DNA of 64,000 nucleotides from Sistotremastrum niveocremeum HHB9708 (Eukaryota > Basidiomycota > Agaricomycetes > Sistotremastrales > Sistotremastraceae): contig KV419414.1 in assembly GCA_001630475.1 (NCBI GenBank), forward strand, positions 25,323 through 89,322, read 5' to 3'. The notes under the pieces were generated by a model. It searched no databases, had not been told where the DNA came from, and worked only from the letters and a program-made list of their open reading frames with translations. Both the position numbers and the translations under genes were made by a program. This document shows positions 53,617 to 63,462 of the stretch, one piece after another (within the stretch, counting starts at the first letter, position 1; every line of letters begins with the position of its first letter).

Positions 53617-53964
53617 ATGACGAACGCTGCTGCCATTGGCCTGGGTGTCGGCTTGAGCTGTACGGCGTCATTGTCTATCTTACTTGGATGCATTTACCGA
53701 TTGTCTTTTCCAGGTGCCGTATTCCTGGTTGCTCTCTTCGTCTTCTGGAATTATACCCGGAACATCTCGAAAGATAGAAATCGCGCCGATGTGGAGAACA
53801 TGATAGGAGGAGAGGGACAAACTGGAAACGAGCCTCGGAAACTTCGACGAGACGATATACTTCCGTCTCCGCAAGCTCCTCCTCATCTCGAGCACGATGA
53901 AGATGCTAGATATTTCACCGCCGCCAAGCTTGCTAACATCGGCGGCAAGACTGAGGGTCATTGA
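53617..53964 (+). CDS. Small single-pass membrane protein, copy 2
   Basis: Exons 53617-53659 and 53714-53964 (294 nt, 97 residues) with a 54-nt intron (donor GTACGG, acceptor TTTTCCAG). The helix AIGLGVGLSCAVFLVALFVFW is followed by NYTRNISKDRNRAD and an acidic tail. The unspliced frame is also open, giving 115 residues with a different helix. The spliced form is preferred because it reproduces the intron position and helix of copy 1. Likely the product of a tandem duplication. Function is unknown. Confidence 0.66.
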   Translation: MTNAAAIGLGVGLSCTASLSILLGCIYRLSFPGAVFLVALFVFWNYTRNISKDRNRADVENMIGGEGQTGNEPRKLRRDDILPSPQAPPHLEHDEDARYFTAAKLANIGGKTEGH

Positions 53965-54267
53965 CATGAGAAACTGGAGAGCTGGCCTTAAATACGGACA
54001 GACTAGGATAGATACAGTAAGTGGAACTCACTGATCAAGTCGAGTACAATCACGATTCCATGTTTGCAGCAGATCACGAACGGTATCGAGCTATGGTTCT
54101 GTCGTATCCTATTTAATTCGGGATCAATGTGAAGAAATATACCATAGAGCGGAAAATCACCAATAAATCGAATCACACAGTCCGTGACCAGCGAATCGTG
54201 ATTACGTAACTCCTATGAGCGCTTGAAGAACAGACTTTGTTTGCTTCCGTTTGTCTTCATTTTCTTC

Positions 54268-54353
54268 CGCGTGATCGAAGATGGAGTATCCGAGCGCTGG
54301 CTGATCTAGGCGCGTGATCGAAGATGGAGTATCCGAGCGCTGGCTGATCTAGG
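54268..54353 (+). repeat. 43-bp perfect tandem duplication in a promoter
   Basis: The unit starting CGCGTGATCGAAGATGG and ending GCTGATCTAGG occurs twice back to back (54268-54310, 54311-54353), immediately upstream of the thioredoxin-like start at 54386. Confidence 0.92.
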
Positions 54354-54385
54354 CACACCTAATCCACCCATCTCACAAGCAAAAA

Positions 54386-54872
54386 ATGCCAGTATCCTAT
54401 GTCCAATCCCTCGACCAATTCCAAGAAATTGTGAGTTATAATGTGGAACCGTGTCTTTTATTCTTTGATGGAAACTCAACGATCCACAGATCCAGCAGGA
54501 TTCATACTCGGTCTTCATGTTCTCCGCTTCATGGGCTGGACCAAGCAAACACTTGTCTCCTGTCTTCCAGTCATTCAGTAACCATGAAGCATGGGGGCAT
54601 GTGCAATTCTTTGACGTCGATATGGATGAGCAACCGGTGAGCCGGAATCTGTACCTTTGTTGTATGCGATGATTGAGATTTCTTTGCGAAGGATATTGTA
54701 CAAGAAGCGGGAGTATCCAATCCTCCGACTTTCGTAGTCTTCAACGGAGGGCAACGAATTGCGGCGTGGACTGGAAGTGCGCCGGCTAGTTTGGAAGTAA
54801 GTCTGATTTCCATTCGTCTTTCCTTCAATTCTAACGTCGTATCAGCAATTCTTGAACAGAATTCCTCAGTGA
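54386..54872 (+). CDS. Thioredoxin-fold protein without active-site cysteines
   Basis: Exons 54386-54430, 54490-54636, 54692-54796 and 54846-54872 (324 nt, 107 residues), the normal thioredoxin length. The fold is clear: YVQSLDQFQEI, FMFSASWAGPSKHLSPVF, VQFFDVDMDEQP, NPPTFVVFNGGQ (cis-Pro loop) and LEQFLNRI. The active-site box is WAGPSK instead of WCGPCK, and I see no cysteine anywhere, so it cannot act as a disulfide reductase. It may be a chaperone-like or binding derivative. All phases are 0. The last exon is only 27 nt, and the exon 3 acceptor is GCGAAG. A 43-bp duplicated block stands at its promoter. Confidence 0.85.
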
Positions 54873-55340
54873 CGCTCATCGACAACATTAGCATATGTCG
54901 CTCTTCCTTCATTGCTTTGAACAATCTGGATACACGGAAATGACAGTCTAATAAATGTCGTTCACATGATATTATTACTACCCGGTCTACTGTACACGAG
55001 AACATTCACTTTCCTCTGGGGATCAATTTGACTTGAACGTTTAACCGTGGGGCTCCTCCTCGTCCTGAGTCGTCCATCGCAATATTGAAAGCTCCGTGTT
55101 ACCAAGTTTGGCATCGGATAAACATTTTGAGTCCGCTTCGACCTGATGAATGGTTCGCCGGAGAGTCCGAGCGTCACTGATCCAGGCACAGATAAGGCAG
55201 ACGTTTCTCGCTTCGGTCGTTTCGCTGTCGTGGGCTCGTGAACCAGGAAGTCAGAGACCGAGTTCCTTGATTAAACCATTCAGTTTGCGCGGCTCGTTCT
55301 CAAGAATATATATTCCCAACCATTTTTTATACGGAGCTAA

Positions 55341-57266
55341 TACGGTTGCCCCTGAGTCCTTAGTAGAGAATTTCAAAATTCAATTTTCGCTTTCATTTCT
55401 CACGACAGGTTACCCGAGAAGTTTCGCCGACGCCAATTTCTGGGAAACCGCTTTGGATTACATGGACATTCGGTTAGCTCGGAGAAGTTCAGAACGTGGC
55501 GTCGGAGTTTGAACGCACTTCGCTGCAACTCAACGTGCTCGACATGGGATGGGCTGGCCGTTTGGCTCTTGATCTCTATATCTGACAACTATCTTCAGAA
55601 CGAAAGGCCACCCCAACTGTCAACTTATTAGAGTGCCTTACCATCCGCAAAAACCAGTGAATCAGCTGCGCCAGGACTATTCACCGATCACCAGCTTATC
55701 CAGCCATAAATCCTTCTCGACGACGACTCCGTCCCCAGCATAACAGTTCCTGGATGCATCAAATGGAGTCAGCATAAAAGTGCTGAAGAGACTGATGGGA
55801 GTGGCGATTACCAGATCGACGTATGTCAGTGATCGCCCTCCATTTGTCGAGCTCTCTAGAATGGATGAACCGCGGACAGTCCCAGTCCGGAGTATAGAGA
55901 ACTATTGATATGCAAGGTTGAGGTGAGTCACACCCTTTATTTCTATGCGCCACTGTTGACACGTAGACCAGTATCTCAAACTTCTGATCAAGCAAAAGCC
56001 GGATCTGTTCGGAATTTAGATTGAGCTTCCCCCGGATTGTCGAACATATGGGATGCCTTGGCATCGGGGGAGACGGTTGAGAGATCTTTGCAGAAATGCC
56101 GGCCGAGATTTTGCACGGTGAGTCAGCTACATTCCCCCGATTGGTAGCTGTAACTGACGTCGTCCCGAAAGTGCTGAGCGTGACAAAGAGTTCCGACCGT
56201 TCTGGTGTTCGATGATGGCAAGTACATATCGCACTGAGCTATTGGGTCCTCTGCGACGAACCTGCATGCGCTTGGTATGACATACAACAGTTTTCAACAT
56301 GTGGTCGGGACTTCATTGCTCGCGGAACCAGGTACGGTGTCTCTTCTTCGCTTCTCCAATGCTGATTATCATTGCTGATAGAAATACTATTCAATCCTGG
56401 CAGCACTCTTAGTCAACGAGGTTTCGCAGGTCAATGTCATCGACACATGCCATGGTGAGTTGTCAAACGAATTGTTGAAACTTGATTGTTCTAGCTCGAC
56501 TGAAGGCGGAATCGGAAGAAGATCGAATCCACAGAAGAACAAACCGCAACATGAATCTGACTACTTGAATTCCCCAAATGAAGCACTCGAGAGTATGGAT
56601 ACAGCAGAGTCGACATTGAGATCAATGAATATAGCAGTAATACGGCTGTGAAAGTCTGGATGTCCAGGCAACAGTGCGGCTTGAGGATCAGGCATCGACG
56701 TAGGGCACTTTATGGGTTGCAGCAACCGAGGTAGACAGTATATACAATAATGTAAGACGATCTCAGGCGGGACCAGGTCGCAAACGCACGGGACGAGCGC
56801 ACGCATAGATCAGCGACTCGAAAAATGACGAATTCTGAATATGAGGTATCCAGATGGCAGGGGCTGCATAAAGTCTCCAGTTTGTATCAACTAACGTCCT
56901 GGGAACAGTAGAGAATCACTACTACAGATGGAGTAGACATTCGTACAACAAAGGGACGTTTCCGATGTGCTTCTTACATGTAACTCCGTCATGTCCGCGC
57001 TTGACGATTCATAGGGGTTAACAAAATCCTCGAGAAATTTCAAAGAAAATGAGGATGCGAATTGATGCGCACATAAGCTGCAGACGCTACTGGCTCGTAG
57101 TTTCAATAATGCTTATCACTCGACCGATCGGACATGATCTGACGGCCAACCACTTGGCGCAACCGAAAAGGTGGCGTCGGCGAAACTTCTCGGGTAACCT
57201 CTCGTGGGAAATGAAAACGAAAATTGAATTTTGAAATTCTCTACTAAGGACTCAGGGGCAACCGTA
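55341..57266 (+). mobile_element. 1.9-kb TIR element with 6-bp target duplication
   Basis: Inverted repeats of about 97 bp begin TACGGTTGCCCCTGAG and end near CGCCGACGCC (55341-55437 and about 57168-57266). They are flanked by AGCTAA (55335-55340 and 57267-57272). The arms differ at only a few positions, so the element is fairly young. The centre holds no transposase. Small exon-like pieces are seen: VPTVLVFDDGK at 56190-56222, which looks like a thioredoxin strand and loop, and SFQHVVGTSLLAEPE near 56290-56335. These could be captured host fragments. The 6-bp duplication matches that of the element at 28484-32037. Confidence 0.78.
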
Positions 57267-57272
57267 AGCTAA

Positions 57273-57749
57273 GGATAACTATACTTCCGGTTAGTAAAAA
57301 TGTTTGAGAAACCCGATTCCCTGTTTTGCCGATTTGCTTTGCTTTCTTGGAGTCCTCGAAAGCACTCTAGGCACTTCGGCCGACGAGACCGAACGCTACA
57401 TGTAAAACGAAGTTCGTGAAAGCTCCGACTCAGGGACTTCCCAAATCCAGAAATCGTACACGTGTCCTCGGATCGTCAACGAGTTACGTGTCGAATTCCC
57501 ACAGCTCCTTGCTCCAGCCCTCCTGCAGGGTTCGCAAACGTTGTTCTCACCGACAGCTTTTTTGAAATCGCGGCCCATGTGTAAGGACCCTAAGTCGAGT
57601 AGGATGAGACTAGAGTCGAATATGGAGGGAACAAGACCGGTTGAGCAGAGGATTGAGAAGTGGACGAATCGGACGGAAGTAGAGCGTGAACGAGATATGG
57701 ATTGGGAGCGTGTGGTAGCGTACAGTGGGGGATACAATGATATGATAGC
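57273..57749. other. No supported gene
   Basis: Frames on both strands (57396-57737 minus, 57541-57753 plus) overlap each other and lack domains. I see nothing decisive. Confidence 0.35.
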
Positions 57750-58133
57750 CTAGATAGCTCGATAGCTCGTCTTTATATACGAAATCAGACCTGAACTTAA
57801 AACACAACCGAGCGTACGATGTGTGTCATGCCTCGCGTCCTCTACAGCCTCGTTTTCCATTCCTTTCCAATTCCTATCCAATTCCTTAGCAACCTCTATA
57901 TCCCTCGCAATATTTCCATCAACGAGCCTCGTTGTTCCAGCGTGTATGAGTTGCTGCCGCGTCGGCTGGCTCGGTACGCCTGGATTCCTTTCGCCTGTAT
58001 GAACACGAGGCCTTTTGAGACTTTCTAGACCGATGGCGATGGAGGTAAGAGTGAAGTAACGACGAGGTGATTGGTGGAAGGAGGTCGCAGACAGGCCCGA
58101 GAGTGCGAGACGACGTATAGCAGGTGAAGGCAA
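57750..58133 (-). CDS. Possible mitochondrial-type small protein
   Basis: 127 residues in one frame. The start (MPSPAIRRLALSGLSATSF, then SPRRYF) is basic, hydroxylated and free of acidic residues, as in mitochondrial presequences. The middle is acidic-helical (RDIEVAKELDRNWKGMENE) and the end less convincing, so an intron may truncate it. Its start is only about 200 bp from the end of the minus-strand retrotransposon at 58330. No family is recognised. Confidence 0.4.
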   Translation of the reverse strand: MPSPAIRRLALSGLSATSFHQSPRRYFTLTSIAIGLESLKRPRVHTGERNPGVPSQPTRQQLIHAGTTRLVDGNIARDIEVAKELDRNWKGMENEAVEDARHDTHRTLGCVLSSGLISYIKTSYRAI

Positions 58134-58325
58134 AATTGAACGTGATCGCGTTGAGAATAGACGCGCGTGGTGACGTAATCGTGAGGCTTCCGTAGCCTTG
58201 CTTTAACTTAGCGTTTCGACTTCAATGTTCGTTCCGTAGTTCACTCAATCACACTTTTAGACTTGCCAGCAAATACATGATATTCCAGAAACACTCAGCA
58301 TTGACATCAAGACTCATATCCGACG

Positions 58326-61300
58326 CTACATCCCCTCGCCACTTAAATCCTGACCGTCCCCGGGCAGATGCATCCTGTCGATATCCGCAACCCGATCTTT
58401 CAACTTATAATCTTCTTCGTCAAACTCTATCTCGGGGATGGGGACTGGACTGCGTGAATGGTAGGGGACGAGTCGATTGGCGGAGAATCGGAGGCGTGAG
58501 ACCGTGCCATCCAATTCGGCGAGGGTGTAGGAACCGTGAGGCCAGCGTTTGACCACAATGTACGGCCCGTTGTAGCGTTTAGCATATTTGCGAGATATGT
58601 CGGAGTCGATAGTCACATTTCTAACCAATACCAGAGACCGTGGCGGGAAATTGAAGTCTTGAATGACAGCGTGAAGACGCTTTTCGTACTGAGCCGCAGC
58701 TTGGCGACGTCTCTCGGCAACCTGCTCCTGAGCCTGATCGAGGTCGGCTTGACGATGCAGGAGCTGTTGCATGCGAAGTTCTATAAGGGTCTTCTGAGAG
58801 AGCGGCTGTGTGATATCAGGTACGAGGTACGTAGCTTCGGCTATATCAAAGGGCATCAGGGGCTCGATCCCATGTACCATGTAGTAGGGAGAATGCCCCG
58901 TCGCTTTCCGTGTAGTAGTCCGGTCGGCCCACATAACATGATGTAGTAAGATAGGCCACTGTTTGATATTATCACCGCAGATTTTGAGGATGGACTCGCG
59001 GACGTCGCGATGAGTCCGTTCTACAGCACCGTTCGATTGTGAGTGGTACGGCGAGATCGTGATATGGTTAATAGGAAACTTAGCTGCAAGAAACTGCAGC
59101 GCAGCTTTGATAGCGGCACCGTTGTCCGTAACGATCTCCATAACACTGCCCCAACGACATAGTACATTCTCCAATAAAAACGCTGCTAGCGTCTGCGCGG
59201 TCTCTTGTCGTAAGGCTCGGTATTCGACGTATGAGGTGAGGGAGTCGCGTGCTTGGACAATGTAGCGGAAGTTGTTAGAGGGGGGCATGAACATGGTATC
59301 GACATAGGCTTTGAAGAAGAGCCGCATGGGGCGAGCGACGCGAGGAGGGGTGACGACGGTTGTGAATTGGCGCTGCTGACACTGAAGGCAGCTTTTCAGC
59401 CACCAGACAACGTCGTCTTGGAGTCCTGGCCACCAGACCCGCGTGAGAAGGTTCATCCGTACGGCATAGACACCGCGATGTCCCATAGCTTCGTGCGCAT
59501 CTGTTAGGAGGCGTGAACGATCAGCGAGCTCAATACAAAGCTGATGACGTCCTTGACGATCACGGCGGAACAACTTATCGTCGAGAATAAAATAGTTCCC
59601 ACACTCCCGGATGAAACCTTTACGTTCGGATTCCGAGGCAAACTGGGGGAAGACCGACAAACGGAGGTAGGTTCGTATGTGGTCCAGGCGTGTAAAACGT
59701 GCTAGAATGGAAGGAGAGGTGGGGATTTCAGGAGTCGGATGCGAAGTCGTATAGATGGAGGGCAGATGGAGACGAGTATCGATAAGAAGGATAAGATTCA
59801 GATGACGGTCCAACCACTCTTCGGCTTGTTCAGCTGTGGTTTCGACTACGTCATCTGGAGAGGCAACTCGTCGGGAAAGGCCATCGACGGCTACATGAGA
59901 GGGGGCAGGTACATGCCGGAGTTCGAAGTCGAAGAGTCGGATAGCAGCAATCCAGCGATTTAGAGCTGCGGAGGGGATGACATCGGGGTTGTTGATCATT
60001 CCCTTAATGTAACTGGCGTCGACTTCGAGGATGAGATGGGGAACACGAAAGAGTGCCTGTCGGCAGGCGTGGAGGGCACGATAGACGCCATAGAGTTCGA
60101 GCTTGGCCTGGGAATAGCGAGATTCGCGTTCATTGAGGGTAATAGACCCGAACCGTGCGATACGTCGCTTCCCGTTGTCATCGTTCTGACACAGAATGTA
60201 ACCGATTGCTATGTTGGATGTATCAATAGCTAGAATAACCGGATGAGCCGAAACGTAGCTGATAGGCCTTAGGCAAGGCGAAGTCGCAATTGCGCTCTTG
60301 AGGAAATCCATTGCTTGCTGCTGAGGCTGTTCCCAGCGAAACTCGGTGTCTTTCTTTACGAGATCGGTCAGGGGTCGTGCGAGAGATGCGAAACCCTTGA
60401 TCCAAGTCCTAACAACGCCGCAGGTGCCTAAGAATGCTCGAATCTGATGAAGATTCTCACACGGCGGCCATTTGACGATTTTGTCGAGGACGAGCGGATC
60501 CGCAAGACGACCTTCATACGTGCAGAGCGAATTAAAAATATGGCACGTTGGTTGGCAGAGAATGAGTTTCTTAGCTGAGAAGGTGCCGCCGGCACATTTG
60601 ATGTAATGCATGACCCGATTAAGAATCAAGACGACTTCTACAATGAATCGCCTGCAGCCGAGTACGACGAGTGACATTTCGTACGATCCGTCGGGTAGCT
60701 CGTATCGTGTTCGAGGGGCTTTCAAGAACACATCATCTATGAATGATCGGACGTTATCGGGGATCTCATCTTGTAGAATGAATGTGACATCACCGTGAAA
60801 AATAACCACCGAATTAGTCCAGCCCATCGGAATAGCTGTGAGTCGCATAGGACCGAGAGGGGTCTGGAAGGTGGTAAGATCACGTGAATCAACATCGAGA
60901 GCTCGATGATCGTAGCCGACAAAGAGATCTAAAGAACAGTAGCAGGAGCGGCCTGCGAATTCTTCGACGATCTCGTCCATGAACGGAGGTACACCAGCGT
61001 TCTTGATTGTGACGGCGTTGAGAGGTTGGAGGTCATGAACGATGCGAAGAGATTTGCCGTCTTTCTTTAGCACACAAAAATAGCGAGATCGATAGGAAGA
61101 AGATGAAGGCTCATAGATGCCGGTCTGGATTTTGTCTCGGATGATGCGCATGACTTCGTCGAGGACACCGGGAGGAATAGGCATGTTTCGATGCGCCCAT
61201 GGTACGTGCTCGACAACAGGGATAGTGACGGGATCGAAGTAAGAAGCTTTAAAAGCTCCTTTCATGCTTTCGTCCCATGCGAGAGCTTCTTCGTTCGCCT

Positions 61301-61736
61301 TGAGCACGTAAGCGAGTAAATCTATTTCGGCAGGTAAAAGGAACTTAGCTGGGTCTAAATCCAGCGCGTCGTATCGTTCCTGAGTTAGGCGAGTGCCCGG
61401 TGTAAATTTTGGAGGGATTTGGGGTATCGGAGGGAGTGTGAGGTTCGGATCAATGGGTATACGGCGGTTGATACGAAATTGAGGAGGGAGCGTGGTCGCA
61501 ACCGGATGAACTTTCCGTGCTGCCGGTTTATAGAACTGTTTTGAGCGAGAGGTGACGAAGGGAAACACGGAAGCGAATTGAGAAGGAGTGAAGTGAGCGA
61601 AATGGAAAAGTGATGAGAAGGAATGTTTTTGGGGTTTAAGGAGATAGGAGTCGTCCGTAGGAAGAGGATCGAGCAATGTTTTTGGGTTTAGCATTTTGTA
61701 ATGAATGAGAGGGGTATCCATGGAAAGAAGGGTCAT
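58326..61736 (-). CDS. pol: Pol (RT-RNaseH-IN) of the second Ty3/gypsy element
   Basis: The open frame is 1136 residues; upstream in the same frame it extends to about 61830. RT shows CSLDLFVGYDH, PMRLTAIPMGW and FIDD. RNase H shows ILAIDTSNIAIGY and YSQAKLELYG. Integrase has the zinc module HEAMGHRGV to CLQCQ, then AYVDTMFM, VTDNGA and VERTHRD for D-D-E, and a GPY-type end (YNGPYIVV). The catalytic residues are all present. The stop codon lies inside the first bases of the LTR (TGTAG). It is out of frame with the protease by one base. Confidence 0.9.
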   Translation of the reverse strand: MTLLSMDTPLIHYKMLNPKTLLDPLPTDDSYLLKPQKHSFSSLFHFAHFTPSQFASVFPFVTSRSKQFYKPAARKVHPVATTLPPQFRINRRIPIDPNLTLPPIPQIPPKFTPGTRLTQERYDALDLDPAKFLLPAEIDLLAYVLKANEEALAWDESMKGAFKASYFDPVTIPVVEHVPWAHRNMPIPPGVLDEVMRIIRDKIQTGIYEPSSSSYRSRYFCVLKKDGKSLRIVHDLQPLNAVTIKNAGVPPFMDEIVEEFAGRSCYCSLDLFVGYDHRALDVDSRDLTTFQTPLGPMRLTAIPMGWTNSVVIFHGDVTFILQDEIPDNVRSFIDDVFLKAPRTRYELPDGSYEMSLVVLGCRRFIVEVVLILNRVMHYIKCAGGTFSAKKLILCQPTCHIFNSLCTYEGRLADPLVLDKIVKWPPCENLHQIRAFLGTCGVVRTWIKGFASLARPLTDLVKKDTEFRWEQPQQQAMDFLKSAIATSPCLRPISYVSAHPVILAIDTSNIAIGYILCQNDDNGKRRIARFGSITLNERESRYSQAKLELYGVYRALHACRQALFRVPHLILEVDASYIKGMINNPDVIPSAALNRWIAAIRLFDFELRHVPAPSHVAVDGLSRRVASPDDVVETTAEQAEEWLDRHLNLILLIDTRLHLPSIYTTSHPTPEIPTSPSILARFTRLDHIRTYLRLSVFPQFASESERKGFIRECGNYFILDDKLFRRDRQGRHQLCIELADRSRLLTDAHEAMGHRGVYAVRMNLLTRVWWPGLQDDVVWWLKSCLQCQQRQFTTVVTPPRVARPMRLFFKAYVDTMFMPPSNNFRYIVQARDSLTSYVEYRALRQETAQTLAAFLLENVLCRWGSVMEIVTDNGAAIKAALQFLAAKFPINHITISPYHSQSNGAVERTHRDVRESILKICGDNIKQWPILLHHVMWADRTTTRKATGHSPYYMVHGIEPLMPFDIAEATYLVPDITQPLSQKTLIELRMQQLLHRQADLDQAQEQVAERRRQAAAQYEKRLHAVIQDFNFPPRSLVLVRNVTIDSDISRKYAKRYNGPYIVVKRWPHGSYTLAELDGTVSRLRFSANRLVPYHSRSPVPIPEIEFDEEDYKLKDRVADIDRMHLPGDGQDLSGEGM
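58330..58340 (-). promoter_or_regulatory. Polypurine tract and LTR start of the second element
   Basis: On the minus strand GGCGAGGGGA directly precedes TGTAGCG, matching the TGTAGAG start of the first element's LTR. This fixes the 3-prime LTR boundary even though the LTR's outer end is unresolved. Confidence 0.6.
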
Positions 61737-61816
61737 GTTGTCCGAAGCAAGGGTATCTGAAGATGATGCGAGAGGCGAGCTGTGTTGATCGGAAAGCAGA
61801 GGCTCACCAGGGGGCT

Positions 61817-63193
61817 CTACTTTCCCGTAGAAAAATCTGCGTAATGCCCTGATGAACGAGGTATTCCTCGTTCTCGAGTTGGCATCTTAACAATGTGTGA
61901 CCGATTACTGGGATCGTGGAGCGTAATGTCCATCCCGCCATCGGGCGTGTCCTCACGAATTGCTAGAGTTAGTTGATAAAGAGGACGACCTAATAAGAGA
62001 CGGAACGGAGCCTTCTCGACGACTTGAGCATGGATAAAAACCACTAAGTCGCCGATGAGAAGTGGTAGGTCCCTGATGATGCCTTCCGTCTGCGACATGG
62101 TCGCATCGGCCATCTCGACACCTGTCCGGCCGGCTGTCTGTATAGGTAAGTGTAATTCTTCCCATAAATCTTTCCGGATGACGCAGATTGTCGCGCCTTC
62201 GTCTAGAACGGCCCATTCTTGAAGGTGACCGTCCACCATGACCAACAGTTCTCGAAGAGGAACGTTGTCAGCTGCGGTGATCCTCGGGTTTTGATGGTAT
62301 ACGGTGCTTTCGAGTAGATTGGCTGAGGGAAGCGATACCTCGATACGACGGGACTTTAGTAGATCTAAGAACCGAGATCGTATGGGATTACTCGCCGCGA
62401 GAAGATGGCGCAAATTGATCTTCTGAGCTAATGTGCCGTCCATACACATTTCGACTAAATCGTTGATGAGCTGTGGGTCTTCGATGGACGCCTCGTGCTT
62501 GTAATGTTTCGTAACGATAGGTGTTTTGACGGGCTTTTCGGTTCCGGAGGGCTCACTCGTAGGTTTTGGTGGAGACGGTGCGACGGGTGCGGAAGGAGGG
62601 ATGGATGGACGCGAAGAGTTTGGATCGGGGAGACAAGGTTGATTCTGAGAAATTGGAATGGGAATAGAAGATGGAGCCGCTGGAGGTCGAGGTGCGTGAG
62701 GGGTTGCTTCTCGATGAGGTCGAGCCGTCCGAGCCGGATTACGACGCTTTTCCTGTAATTCTAGAACGAGCGAATTGATCTGATTTAATGAATAGTCAAA
62801 CTCATCTTCGGAGGGATCGCTCCCCGCAACGTGCGAGAGAACGGTAGCCGGCGGCGTTGGATCGAGTAACGTCTCAATCAAATAAGCCGTTTTCTCTGGC
62901 ACTTCGGTGATCATAGAGACCCGAGCCTGTGGATTCTGCGTTAGCCAAATATCAAGACGATCCTTCAAAGTTTGGCCCCGGTAGCCAGGAGGGATCTGCG
63001 TATCGCCAGGCGTCAGCAGACGAGAACCGTCCGCTGTTCGCTTGGCTTTGCCCTGGCTAATGTATTCAGTGACAACCGGACAATTTCGGACCATGTGGCC
63101 CGTTTGGCCGCAAAACGCGCATCCAGGATACGCACTAGCCGTTGCACGAGGCTGCGAAGGGCCAGAAGGAATGGAGGGAGAAGGATAGGGAAT
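61817..63193 (-). CDS. gag: Gag C-terminus and protease of the second element
   Basis: From the MITE junction the frame runs through the CCHC knuckle CAFCGQTGHMVRNC, a Pro-rich spacer, a helical linker (DPQLINDLVEMCMDG, alignable with the Gag-Pol junction of the first element) and an aspartic protease around AVLDEGATICVIR (DEG at the active site), ending at a TAG at 61817. Adding one T to the run at 61831-61835 would carry the frame into pol, as in the fused first element, so the stop is most simply a disabling mutation. Confidence 0.8.
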   Translation of the reverse strand: MPYPSPSIPSGPSQPRATASAYPGCAFCGQTGHMVRNCPVVTEYISQGKAKRTADGSRLLTPGDTQIPPGYRGQTLKDRLDIWLTQNPQARVSMITEVPEKTAYLIETLLDPTPPATVLSHVAGSDPSEDEFDYSLNQINSLVLELQEKRRNPARTARPHREATPHAPRPPAAPSSIPIPISQNQPCLPDPNSSRPSIPPSAPVAPSPPKPTSEPSGTEKPVKTPIVTKHYKHEASIEDPQLINDLVEMCMDGTLAQKINLRHLLAASNPIRSRFLDLLKSRRIEVSLPSANLLESTVYHQNPRITAADNVPLRELLVMVDGHLQEWAVLDEGATICVIRKDLWEELHLPIQTAGRTGVEMADATMSQTEGIIRDLPLLIGDLVVFIHAQVVEKAPFRLLLGRPLYQLTLAIREDTPDGGMDITLHDPSNRSHIVKMPTRERGIPRSSGHYADFSTGK

Positions 63194-63195
63194 AC

Positions 63196-63460
63196 TGTAC
63201 TCATACGACCATAACGTACGGGCGTTACGGCGTAACGTTCCCAGAAATTGAACGTACAGCGTACAGGTCTAGTGTCACGCGTAACGTCGCCTACCATAAC
63301 GTACCGCTTAAGGCTCGGCAACCGCGGCCGGCGTAGCCGGCCGGACCAAATTTTGTGTGCCGAACGTACTTGGGCCACGTTACGCGTTACGTAACGCTGT
63401 TTTTGCGTACTGAAATCCGGATTTTGACCGTAACGGTACGTTGAGGTCGTATGGGTACAG
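63196..63460. mobile_element. 265-bp MITE with TA duplication and CGTAACG motifs
   Basis: Ends CTGTACTCATACGACC (left) and CTGTACCCATACGACC (right, read inward) are flanked by TA (63194-63195 and 63461-63462). The body has many CGTAACG/CGTTACG copies and a GCGGCCGGCGTAGCCGGCCG hairpin in the middle. Removing it with one TA joins the two parts of gag in frame (Pro-Ser-Ile-Pro). The TA duplication suggests a Tc1/mariner-type transposase mobilised it. Confidence 0.85.
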
Positions 63461-63462
63461 TA

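Noticed and set aside
63013-63378. Minus-strand ORF spanning the MITE in the second element
   Set aside because: It reads through MITE sequence and out of the Gag frame; the true Gag text is in another frame on either side.
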